This document shows, piece by piece, positions 47,101 to 59,100 of a stretch of DNA of 64,000 bases. Position numbers and translations under genes: made by a program. Origin of the DNA: Erythrophleum ivorense (Eukaryota > Streptophyta > Magnoliopsida > Fabales > Fabaceae); NCBI GenBank assembly GCA_026724425.1, contig JAIUCV010000009.1, positions 21,726,388 to 21,790,387 of the forward strand. Direction: 5' to 3'. A model generated the notes under the pieces. The model made no database searches. It was not told where the DNA came from and saw only the letters and a list, made by a program, of their open reading frames with translations. Position 1 is the first letter of the stretch. Each line of letters starts with the position of its first letter.

Positions 47101-50100
47101 AGCAAACTTAGTAAAAATTGTATGATAAGCCTGTCCTTGTGTATAACCTTTTCTTCCAACAGCCATAGTAAACTTTTCAAACCAAGCTCTTGTTGACTGG
47201 CCAAGACCATAGAGAAACTTGTTGACTATACATACCTTCATATTTTTGTGATCTCCAAAGCCAAGGGATAATGACATATAGACTTCTTCCTTTAAGTTTT
47301 CATTAAGAAAGGCATTTTTACCCTCAATTGATAGAGAGGCAAGTCCAAGTCAGCTGCCAGAGATAAAAGGACCTTTATGGAGTTGAATTTGGCCACAAGA
47401 GCAAAGTTCTCCTGATAATCAATCCCATAAGTCTGCTAGCAATCTTGCTTTATATCTATTGATGCTCCCATCAAAGTTATACTTGATGTTAAATAGCCAT
47501 TTACACCCAGCAAGCCTCTTTCCTTTTGGTGGTTCCACCAATTCCCAAGTGCCATTCTTTTCAAGGTCTTTCATCTTGCACAACATTCCTCCACTTATCC
47601 TGCTTGAGTGCTTCATAAATATTCTAATGAGCTTTTTCATTTGACATATTAGTCACAAAGGCTTGATAAGTGATAGTCTATCATTGGATACAAATTGACC
47701 AATGGATGCTTAGGGCATGATCTAATTCCCTTTCTTAAAGCAATAGGGACATCCAAACAATCATGCACATAAAGAGTCATACCTAGACTTGGAATGGAGG
47801 AATTGTTCAACTTTGAAGGTGGGCCAGCCTCTGCCTCATAGGCCTTTTTCTTCCTGGAGTAGACAATAAGTTCTTTTTGCTAAGTAGAATTTTCCATGTT
47901 GGAATGTTGCCTTGATGGGCTCTCAAGCCTAGGTTCAAACTCATGTTCAAGGTTGACCAAAGGCTTGGGTTCAATGGGTTTAGTAGTAATGCTAGGCTTT
48001 GGTTCAAAGGAAACAAGGACAGATCCAAGGTTGTTGGTCTCCGATGTAATGTGAGGAATTTCTTCAATGCAAAAACTCCATTCCTTTATAGTGTTCTCCC
48101 CCTGAATGGATGTTTTTGGATAATCTAATTGATTTTCAAAGAATATGACATCCATAGAAACAAAGAACTTCTATAAGGTAGGAAAGAAACATTTGTACCC
48201 CTTTTGGTGGCCTTAGGCTCAAGCTTGTTGCTATTATGGAGTTGCACAAAGGTGGTACAACCAAAAATTTTGATAGGTAAAGTGGAGATCATAGGAGTAT
48301 GAGGGAAGACCTTAAGAAGAGCGGTACAAGGAGCTTGAAAATTGAGAGCTTTGGTGGGCATTCTATTTACAAGATAGGCCGAGGTCAGAACAGTCTCCCC
48401 CCTAAATTGTTTAGACACATTCATGGTAAAACATAAGTGATCTAGCCAACTCGAGGATATGCCTACTCTTTCTTTAAGCAATGCCTTGCAAGAACTTTGG
48501 TGGTGGATCCCATGTTTAAAGATATAAGTTCCAGAGGGTGTTAATATATTCTTGCCCATTATCACTTTGGAGAACTTTCATAAGTGTTTGGAATTGAGTT
48601 TGAATAAGTTGGTGAAAGGTTTGGAAAATGGAGGGAACTTCAAATATCTCCTTCGTCAAATACACCCACGAGCCTTTGTGGTCATCAAAAAAGGTGACAA
48701 ACTACCTTGAACCAAAGACACTCTTAATCCTTGATGGTCTCCAAACATCACTACGAATCAATTGGAAAGGATGAGTTGGGTTATAGTTTTGTGAAGGGTG
48801 GGTATTTTTAGTATGTTTTAGCAGCTGGCATGTTTCACATTGAAGAGAGGAAGTGCTTTTATTAAATAAGGCAAGGTACATTCTCTTCATGTATTATAAA
48901 TCGGGTTGTGTTGGTTTGTAAGAATGTAAAGGATAAGACTGTTTGACATGCTTTGAAAGTTGGCAAACTTCACATTGGAACTGAACAATTTTTATTGATT
49001 GAATTTAGGAACATTTGCTGCATATAACAAAAATTTGGTTGTCCTAACCTATAATGCCATAACATGATGCTATCACTTGGCATGTCAAAGGTCAACACAG
49101 CCTTATTATTTTCTTTCTCAAGTCCATTGATGTAATACAAACAGACATACTCTTTAGTATTGCCAATCCTCTTCCCTGGTTTCAAAACTTGGAAAGCACA
49201 GCCATTAGAATAAAAATTAGTTATGCACTTTTGGTCCCTTGCTAGTTTGCTGATAAACAATGAGCTACAAGTTAACTTTGGGACAAAGAGGACATCCTTT
49301 AACATCAGGTCATCAGAAATTTTAACTACACCAATACCACAAACTTTGGTGAGTTCCATCGGCAATTCTAGTAGTTAGATTGTTCGAACAAGGAACAAAC
49401 TCATCAAGTAGGGAAGCATTACCAAACATATGATTTGTCACTCCAGAGTCAATAATCCAAGAATTGGACTTCTGACCTTGAGTGTTTTAAGCTGTGGAGA
49501 ATGTACTTGACTGAGCTATTGTGCCAAGTGGCTGGTTCTGCTTCTCTATCATCCTTCTTAAAAAATCCATTTCTTCCTTGCTGAGGGTCATGGTTTTTGG
49601 TTCTGCCTTTTCCTCATTAGCCACCATGAAGCCTTGGGTTTCTGTCCTTTGCCTTGTTTCCAATTAGTAGTTTCCTGTGTAATTTCCAACATACCTCCTT
49701 TGTGTGACTACTTTTGTAATAATGATCACACCAATGTTGCCCTTGCTTCTGTCTTGTAATCAAGAACAAAACCACCTTTAGCAACTAAGGCAGATGATTT
49801 ATGTATAAGCTGTGACTTTTGTCCACCCATGGTCAATTGTTTTCTACTCTCTTCCCATTTGCCTCAAATACCTCTCTTAAGGGACGTAATGATCAAGTGG
49901 CCATTATTCTTCTTCTTACATCTTCAAATATTGGATTCAGACCCAAGAGAAAATTATATATTCTCTCTTTTTCTACTAATTTCTTGAAATAAGCCGCATC
50001 AACACTGCAGGCCCAATGGTGGATTTCATACATATCAAGTTGCTGCTAGTACTTTACAAGAGCATTCTAGGACAGGGTCACGTTCAAGTCACCCTATTTC

Positions 50101-53100
50101 AGCTCCCATGGAAAGTCCCTCAATTTAAAATAATGCATTAGTATTCTCAACAATGGAGTATGACTCCTTCACTGCATCCCAAATCTCTTTCACATATTTG
50201 CAAAGAAGATAACTCTCTTCTTTCGAGACATTAACATATGGTTTTCTAAAACCCATGATTCATACTTTGGATTTGTTTCACTTGGCTTGACAGCAGCTCC
50301 ATTGACATGTTTCTCCTTCCCTTGGCATCTAATTAACATCAACACACTCTATGACCAGTAGATGTAGTTGTTTCCATTGAAGCGATGACCTGTGATCATC
50401 ATTGGATGATTTTCGGCAGCCACATGAGTGAATGGACTAGAGTTGAGGATGTATGGCTAAGTGGAAGTGGGCTCTAACGAAGAGTTCTGGGTGTTAACAT
50501 TGAGGGCTCCATGGAGCCAAATGAAATCATCTTGAGGTTCAGGCCCTTATAGGCTTTGATACAATGTGGAAAAACACAGTTTTGGCAGCTGAATTGTAAG
50601 TGTATTCCTCAAAGAAAGTTGATACATTTATACACGTTAGGAGGCAACAGGTCTGCCACTCAAAACCCATGAGACTTGCAATGGTAAAAATTATTATCAA
50701 TGCCCAGATCAGAATCGCACAAATGGAGAACCAAAAAAAAGAAAATACCGTTTAAAAATATACAAATGCCCTATCCTGAAACCGGTCAAACCATGTGTTA
50801 AAACCAGTCAGACCCATCAGGAAGAGCATGTGTATATCACTTGCAGAAAGAGTCACTGAACAGCAATAAGGCAGAACCTACAAAGATTACTTATCAAAAG
50901 TAAACCAGAGAATTGTTGGAGAAGAAATGCATTGTCAAGGGTGGAAGATTTACCTGGTGAATAGAGAAGTCATTGTAACTTTTAAGTTCCTCAATAACTC
51001 TATCCAAAGTACATTCAAAGCCAAAAGCACCCACTTGATGTAACTTCTTAGCAAAGCAAATAACATCCTCATCACTATAGATTCGCCTAATTAACAAGGG
51101 ATGGTTTGCAATCTGGAATAAGAAAACAGAAATATATAAAACAATCAAAAGGAAGTAAGTTCAATGGGATAAAAGTTGAAGATAGCTGGATAATATATTA
51201 AAGCATAAATATGTACAGCATCCAGAACCTTGCGGAACTGAACAAAGTAGTTGTTAATCTGTCGATGAGGAAGAACTTCAAGAACATTATTCGAGTTAGG
51301 CCTCAAACATTTTGCCATTCGAGCTTGTGAAATACCACGATACTCCTTAATGGCTTCCTTATAAGCATTTTCCTGTTGCATTTCCATTACAACATATTCA
51401 ACCTGCAGTAATACATTTTAGCCTAGTAAATGGCAAACTTATAGTGAAGCAACAATATTAAATGAGATCAGCATTGAAGGGTGACCCACACACCCGTTGT
51501 ATTTTAGGAACAAGTTGCCGCATCACATCAGATTTTAGCCGTCGCAAAATAAATGGGCCCAGGATGGACTTCATGCGACCAACTAAATCTCCGTCTTCTG
51601 CATTCAGTAACTTTTTCAAGTCAACATCTTCAGTAGCAAAAATATCAGGCATCATAAACTCCAACAACGACCATAACTCCTGCAACAAATTCATCAAAAA
51701 AACACAAGGCTTTACTTGAAGAAACAAAATTGCAATAATGCTAGCACATTAATAGGCAGAGAGAGATTGTTGCACAAGACTCATACATGCTTGGCACAAT
51801 TTAACCGAGATAAGTTTTCTCTCTTTCTCCAAGTTCTAATTATTCTTACATAAGCCCATTAGACACTTTCAAAATGCTTCTTGGAAGCTGTATGTATCAT
51901 ATAATTGCCTTTTTTTGGGGGGGGGAGGGTGTTTAAATCAGCACTACAGAAGCTTTTAAACATGGGACTCCACAATTTCCCCAAACCTTTTCATTTGCAA
52001 ATCAACATTATATAATGCATTTGCCTTGCCATTGATAACCTTCAGTTTTAATCAACAACATGCACAAAACAGCTATGTGAAATTACATTTTAAATATGGA
52101 TGTTTGAATCAGCATAGCCACACCTGCATACAAAATACAACTCAACCGCCTTGCAATCTTAAGTTAGTTTACCATTTGAATATTGCAAGCAACAGAATAA
52201 AATATAAGAATAAATAATTGGTAGAATTGCATGGTAATAGAAGGAGTCTTTGTTAGAATTCATGCATTAATTTTGGAACTGGGCCACATGATTTTAGCAA
52301 TTGAAAGTTACAAATTCTGGGAATGCAATCAAATTTTAAAGCACAAAAATGGAATGAGAAATTCAGAAGAGTTTACTGCACACAGACTTTTCCACAAACG
52401 TTTACCTTATACCCATCAGTGGCAAAAGCCATCATAAATTTTGATTTTTCTTTTGATAGAGAAAGAAACTTTGTTAGAAAGAAAGAGCATTACATGAAAG
52501 GATAAGGCAGTCTCCTAAAAGAGAAGAAAGCAAAGATATAAAAAGATAAGAGCATTTGATTTTAAACAAATAGCAATGCTGCCTGATTATCTAAGCACTT
52601 AGACATTTCTTGAACAACAGAAAGTATACTTTGGGTTACCCCCCAGAGAGATGCCCAGATATATTAGAGGCTCATTAAGAACTTGATAACCAGTGGGAGA
52701 AGACAAAGAAGAAAGAAGATTGTCGTCTGCATTCAGCCCAGCCAAGCCACTCTTTGACAAATGTACCTTTAACCCAGAGACAATCTCTAAAATGCAAATG
52801 ATGAAAACAACATTTTTAAACCTTTCCTATCCTTCACCAGACAAAGAACTGTATTATCAAAACCTCCATTAACAGCCCCAGAAAGCAATCTACTAAGCAC
52901 ATCAAGTCATCACCCACAAGAGTAGAAAGGAAAGGAGATAAAGAATCCCCTTCTCTAATTCCTTACCACCTGAAACAAAGATTTAGGCTCAAAATTGACA
53001 ATTACCACAAAAGATGCCATAGAAAGATGATTGGACTACCCAACCTTGTCAGACCACTCCTACCATAAAATCCTATATTAAGCAACCAAAAAGTACAGAC

Positions 53101-56100
53101 ATGACTAATGGGACTGTGAACAAGTCTGATGGGGTTGTGACCAGTGGACAAACTAATGGTATCAAGGGATATGCCAGAAGGGTCAGTGAAAAGGGAGACA
53201 GAAGGAGGACTTCCTGCTGCAAGAGTAGGAAGGAGTGGTTGGAAGTGGTTGGGGGGAAACTATTTGAGTGAAAACCAGCTTTTAGAGGAGAGGAGGAAGA
53301 TTTTTGGTGGAAGGAAGTGGAAGAATACTGGCCTCCTGAAAGCCAGCATCATTGTTGCGTCTAGTCTCTGTTCCTGCTGTGTTGGTTTGTGTATGGTGCT
53401 GAGGTCATGAGACATGTAACGGGCATCGTGATACTCTTATTCATTCTTGTCTAAGGAGGTAACAGAGTGTAAATAGTTTTTATTCAAATTCTTTCCTTCT
53501 TTGCACCGAGAAATTAAGGAGGAGCATTTACTCCTAATTATTTCGGTCCTCCTATTTATTGTATGCCCACTCCATGAAAGTTATTCAGAGAAATAATACA
53601 CTGTTTTGCTGCAATCTTCATGGTATTAGAGCTCAAACTTTGATCCAAAAACTTTCTTTTTCATCCTCTTCCCTTCATCACTATCCCTTCTTTTGTGACC
53701 TGCGAAAATGACTTCTAAGATTAGTCAAAACTCAAGCAAGCCCATTGGGCTTGAGTCCTCCAACCAGGTCACTGCAAAAGGCACCATTCAACTCATCACA
53801 GGTCACAAGCTGAATGGCCAGAATTATCTCCAATGGGCCAGGTCTGTGATGATGTTTATCTCAGGCAAAGGAAAAGAAGATTACTTGATTGGAGCAGCTA
53901 TTCCTCCAAAAAAGAAGGACTCAAAGTACTCAATTTGGAGAGCAAAAAACAATATGGTCATGTCCTGGTTAATCAACACCATGGACGCTGACATAGGACG
54001 AAGTTATCTATTCTTCAACTCAGCTTTTGAGATCTGGGAGGCAGTGAGAGAAGCCTACTCAGATCGAGAAAATATTGCTGAACTTTTTGAGATCAAAAGA
54101 AAACTCTATGATCTCAAACAAGTTAAGCTTTCAGTTCGACAATATTATAGTACTCTAACATGTCTTTGGCAACAATTAGATGTTTATGAGAACCCAGATT
54201 GGGACTGCACTGGAGATGCAAAGAAGTATAGAGAACTCATCGAAAAGGAGAGAGTTTTTACATTCCTCCTAGGCCTTAACAAATCTTTGGATGAAGTAAG
54301 GGGAAGGATCCTCAGCACTAGCCTTTACCATCCATTAGAAGAGCTTTCTCAAAGGTTCGGAGGGAAGAAAGTTGGAAGAAGCTCATGATGGGTGCTGTCA
54401 CCATTGTTACTACCCCTAAAGGTCCTACCCTCTTGACCAAGAATGCAAACTTGAACAATGAAGGCAAGCAGAGGAAGGGAAGACCCTGGTGTGATCATTG
54501 TCGGCACCTAGGTCACACTTGTAAGACATGTTGGAAAATACACGGTAAGCTAGCTGATTGGAAACCCAATAAAGAGAGGGAGAACTGAGGCTATGTGGCT
54601 ACTACAGAAGGATCTGAAAAAATGTTCAATGAGCAAGGTATTTTCAGCAAGGAGCACATCGATTGGCTGAACAAATTTCTCAATCCAGGTCTATCAACTA
54701 ACCCTAGTATTAGTTCTGGTTCTACTGCACAAAAAGGTACCTTCTTGAATGCTTTTCATACTAATATAGAAGATGCACCGGCTTGGATAATTGACTCATG
54801 AGCCTCAGACCATATGACAGGGGATGCTTCATTATTACATGAATGTAAACCTTGTAATAATGACTATAAAGTAAAAATTGCATATGGGACTTTGTCCAAG
54901 GTGACTGGAATTGGGAAAGTGATTATTTCAGAAGATTTAACTCTAGAATCTATCCTTCTTGTCCCAAACTCATCATGTAACTTGCTCTCCATTAGCAAGC
55001 TTACACATGACTTGAATTGCATTGCTAAATTTTTCTCATCTAGTTGTTTGTTACAGGATTTGGATTCGGAAAGGATGATTGACAATGCTAAAGCAAAAGA
55101 AGGCTTGTATTGAATCAGATCCAACAATATTTCTCAGGCCATTCATGCAAACAATACAGAGACTTCGGATCAGGAAAATGATATTATGTTATGGCACCAA
55201 CGCCTTGGCCATATTAATTTCCTATACTTAGCCAAGCTATTTCCTTCCTTATTTATTAATAAAGATCCAAAGTCTTTCCAATGTGAAGTTTGTCATCTTG
55301 CTAAGCATTGCCGAAGCTAATATCCCATTCATGATTACAAACCATCACATCCTTTTTCAATTATACATAGTGATATTTGGAGTCCCTCTCACATTCCTAG
55401 TACAACAGGTGCCCGTCGATTCTCATCCTTAATTGATGACCACACCTGTATCACATGGATATTTCTTATGAAAGACAATTCTGAATCTGTCTCCCTTGTT
55501 AAAAATTTTTTTTTCTATGATTAAAACTCAATTTCAAACAAAAATACAAATTTTTCGAACAGATAATGCTAGAGATTATTTTAATTCTGTCCTTGGAAGT
55601 TTTTTCCGTGAAAATGGCATAGTTCATCAAAGCTCATGTTTCCTTGAAAATGGCATAGTTCATCAAAGCTCATGTGCCTATACTCCTCAATAAAATGGGA
55701 TAGCAGAAAGAAAAAACCGTCATCTCCTAGAAATAGCTAGATCACTTATGTTGACCACCAATGTATCGAAAGGTTACTGGGGGGATGCTATTTTAACAGC
55801 TACATTCCTCACCAATAGGCTGCCTTCTAGAACGCTGAAATTTGACACCCCGTGTTAGTTTTTCTCTAAAGCTTTTCCTCAAAACAGAATCATGACTAAC
55901 CTTCCACTAAAGGTTTTTGGGTGTTCAGCCTATGTCCATATTCCACCTCAACAAAGAAGCAAACTTGATCCTAAATCCATTAAGTGTTTGTTCCTTGGGT
56001 ACTCTCCACATCAAAAGGGCTATAAATGTTACTCACCTTCCATCAAGAAATTTTATACCTCCATGGATGTATCATTTTTTGAACAGGTACCATTTTATCC

Positions 56101-59100
56101 CAAAACCCATATTCAGGGGGAGATTACAGCACATCAAGAGGAGGAAAATAAGTTTTGGGCCTTTTCCCCCCTAAACCTGAGGCTGTTTCCCAGCGAATTC
56201 AGAACTCATCTAAACCCGAGGGTGAATCAGCTACTGAAACAGAAGTTACAGATCAGAAACAAAGGGAAGATAAGGAGCCACAAGTCTATACAAGGCGCCC
56301 TAAGATCGTAGAGCATTGCCAAGTTGACTTGAATCCTCATCCCACTCAAGACTCTCAAGGTATTTCTAATTTCGAGTCTTCCAATGATAATGAAAGTTTA
56401 TCTACTGATCTACATCTTCCTATTGCTTGTAGAAAGGGAACAAGATCATGTACACAACACCCTATCTCTTGCTTTGTCTACTATGAAAAACTCTAAAAGT
56501 TACAAGGCATTCTTAGCAAATGTGGACAGCAATAAAATCCCTTGCTGTGTTGAAGAAGCTCTCAAGCATCCAAAATGGAAAGAAGCTATGAATGAAAAAT
56601 TAAAGGCGCTACAAAAGAATAGCACTTGGGAGCTCACCCAAAAACCTTAAGGGAAGCAACCGGTGGGATGCAAATGGGTGTTTAATGTAAAGTATAAAGC
56701 AGATGGCAACATTGAAAGATACAAAGCAAGACTTGTCGCTAAAGGTTTTGAAGATTTATGGGTTAAGTCTGCATTCATTATTTGCTGAAGGTCTTTCGAT
56801 ACATATAGGAGATGGGAATAATCAACCGTAAGTCTAATCCCTTATTCGGTGCCTAAATAACGGGACGAAACTAACAGGGAATCAAAACAGAATAGGAAAG
56901 ATATAAAAACAAAGATAAATACACAGAAAAATAAATAAGGAAGCTCTGAATAAAATGGGCCGAAGGACTCAGCCCATTTCAACACTCCCCCTTAAGTTGG
57001 AGAATAGATATTAATCATTCCCAACTTGCTTCTTAGCTCTTCGAACTTGACTCTTGGTAGAGCTTTAGTCATAATATCAGTCACCTGTAAGTTTGAAGAT
57101 ATATAGGATAAGTCAATTATCTTGGAATTAATTTTTTCCTTTATGAAGTGTCAGTCAATTTCAACATGCTTCGTCCTATCATGATGTATAAGGTTTTGAG
57201 CAATTCCAATAGTGACCATATTGTCACACCACACTTTAATGGGAGTAGTTATTGTTATTTTGCATCAACCTCAAAATCCACATTCCCTCACAAATTCCTA
57301 GAGCAAGTGCCCTGTATTCTGCTTCAATAGAACTTCTTGCAACCACTGGCTGCTTCTTACTCCTCCAGTTCACTAGGTTACCCCAAACAAAGATACAATA
57401 ACCCGTGGCAGATCTTCGGTCAGTTATGGACCCTGCCCAATCAGCATCGGTGTACACTTCTAGATTTCTATTGTTCCCTTTGGCAAATAGAAGTCTCTTT
57501 TTGGGTGTCATTTTCAGGTACTTCAAAATTCTATAGACTGCATCCATGTGTTCTTCCCAAGGGTTGCTCATAAACTGACTTGCAACACCTACTGCAAAAC
57601 TGATATCAGGTCTAGTGTGAGACAGATATATTAGTGTCCCAACCAGTTTCTGGTATCTCTCCTTATCCATTGGCGTCCCTTCCTGTTTCATATTCAATTT
57701 GTAACTTGTTTCCATAGGAGTTTCTGCAGGTTTGGTCCCAACATTCCTGTTTCTTTCAATAGATCAAGTGTGTATTTTCGTTGAGACACACTAATTCCAC
57801 TGCTAGATCTGGCTACTTCTATTCCAAGAAAGTATATGAGCTTTCCTAGATCTTTGACTTTAAACTCAGTTGCCAGGTTCCTCTTTAATTTCTCCATTTT
57901 TGAAACATCATCTCCTATTACTACAATGTCATCCACATATACAATGAGTATTGAGCTCTTACCTCCATAATGTCTAACAAACAAAGTGTGATCTGTTTGA
58001 CATTGGATATATCCAAGCTGCTTAACAACTCGAGTGAACTTCTTAAACCAAGCCCTTAGAGACTGTTTTAAACCATAGAGGATTTGAATAATTTACACAC
58101 CTTTGCATTGTTGTTCTAATTTCTCAAACCTTGCGGTATTTCCATATAGACTTCTTCTTCTAGGTCTCTATTTAGGAAAGCATTCTTCACATCTAGTTGA
58201 TATAGGGGCCAATCTAAATTTGCTGCAAGAGACAACAGAACCTTGATGGTATTGAGTTTTGCTACAAGTGCAAAGGTTTCCTGGTATTCTATGCCATGAG
58301 TTTGTGTGAAACCTTTGGCAACCAGTCTATCCTTGTACCTGTTCACTGTCCCATCAAGATTATATTTAATAGTAAACACCCATTTGCACCCAACAGTAGT
58401 CTTACCCTTAGGCAGGTCTGTTACCTTCCAAGTTTTATTTTTTTCTAGAGCTCTCAGCTCTTCATGTATTGCCTCCTTCCATCTTGGATCAATTATAGCT
58501 TCCTGAAAAGTTTCTGGCAATTTTTCTTTTGACACACTTGCAACAAAAGCCTTCAAATTAGAGGACAATTTCTCATAGGATACATACTTACCAATAGGGT
58601 GTTGAATGCATGACCTTTTCCCTTTTCTCAACGTTACAGGCCAATTGAGATCTCTAGGATCTGTCTCCTGGTTGGATTCTTGGTTTTGCTCAGGAATAGG
58701 TTCTTCTCTACTTACACTCTCTTGCTAATTTGTGCCCTTGTTTCTCCTAGTATATGTTTTTATCTCTTGCATTTGAGGTAGTTCCACCCTTGTCTTAGTT
58801 ACATCCATGTGTTTTTGATTGTCCAAACTGCCATGGTCTGTTTCGGGTACTTTGGTATGATTACCAGGTGAGGTAGTCTCAAGGGGTAGAAGGTCATATG
58901 CTAGTAGAAGTTCAGGTGCGGGAGCTAAAGGTGGTCCAGAATCTGATTCAAGTGACATTTGAGAGACAGGTGGGATATTGTCTGGTACAGGTATAAAATC
59001 ATTGCAAATTAACCATTCACTTTCTCCCTTCTCCCCCTGAATGGGTAATTTGGGATAATAGAGCACATTTTCATAAAACTTGGCATCCATAGTTACAAAA

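Larger units (their letters stand above)
41946..50953 (-). other. 9.0-kb transposon-filled intron of the SNF2 gene
   Basis: The donor gtaaat is at 50953 and the acceptor gcag ends at 41946. It contains a gypsy remnant (42556-44240), a foldback element (44504-44823) and a copia element (about 45885-50850). The stretch 41946-42555 and the gap 44824-45884 hold no recognisable gene; the gap has T and G homopolymers at 45173-45202. Confidence 0.9.
54595..56748 (+). pseudogene. K protease, integrase and RT (part 1)
   Basis: The protease active site near 54783 reads WIIDS, then a TGA stop, then ASDHMTG, so the Gly of DSGASDHM is a stop. GAG-pre-integrase is near 55180-55330 (MLWHQRLGHINFLYL). The integrase core is near 55376-55720 (HSDIW, then FRTDNARDYF and NGIAERKNRH), with a 12-codon tandem duplication. 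The C-terminal integrase part, LKVFGCSAYVHIP, is at 55892-56311. RT starts near 56560 (KWKEAMNEKLKALQKN) and runs to LVAKGF at 56748, where L is inserted. A stop lies just after KP near 56648. Confidence 0.85.

Noticed and set aside
53144..53410. 88-codon open frame as a host or element gene
   Set aside because: No recognised motif, isolated inside an intron next to a truncated LTR. Kept only as unassigned sequence.
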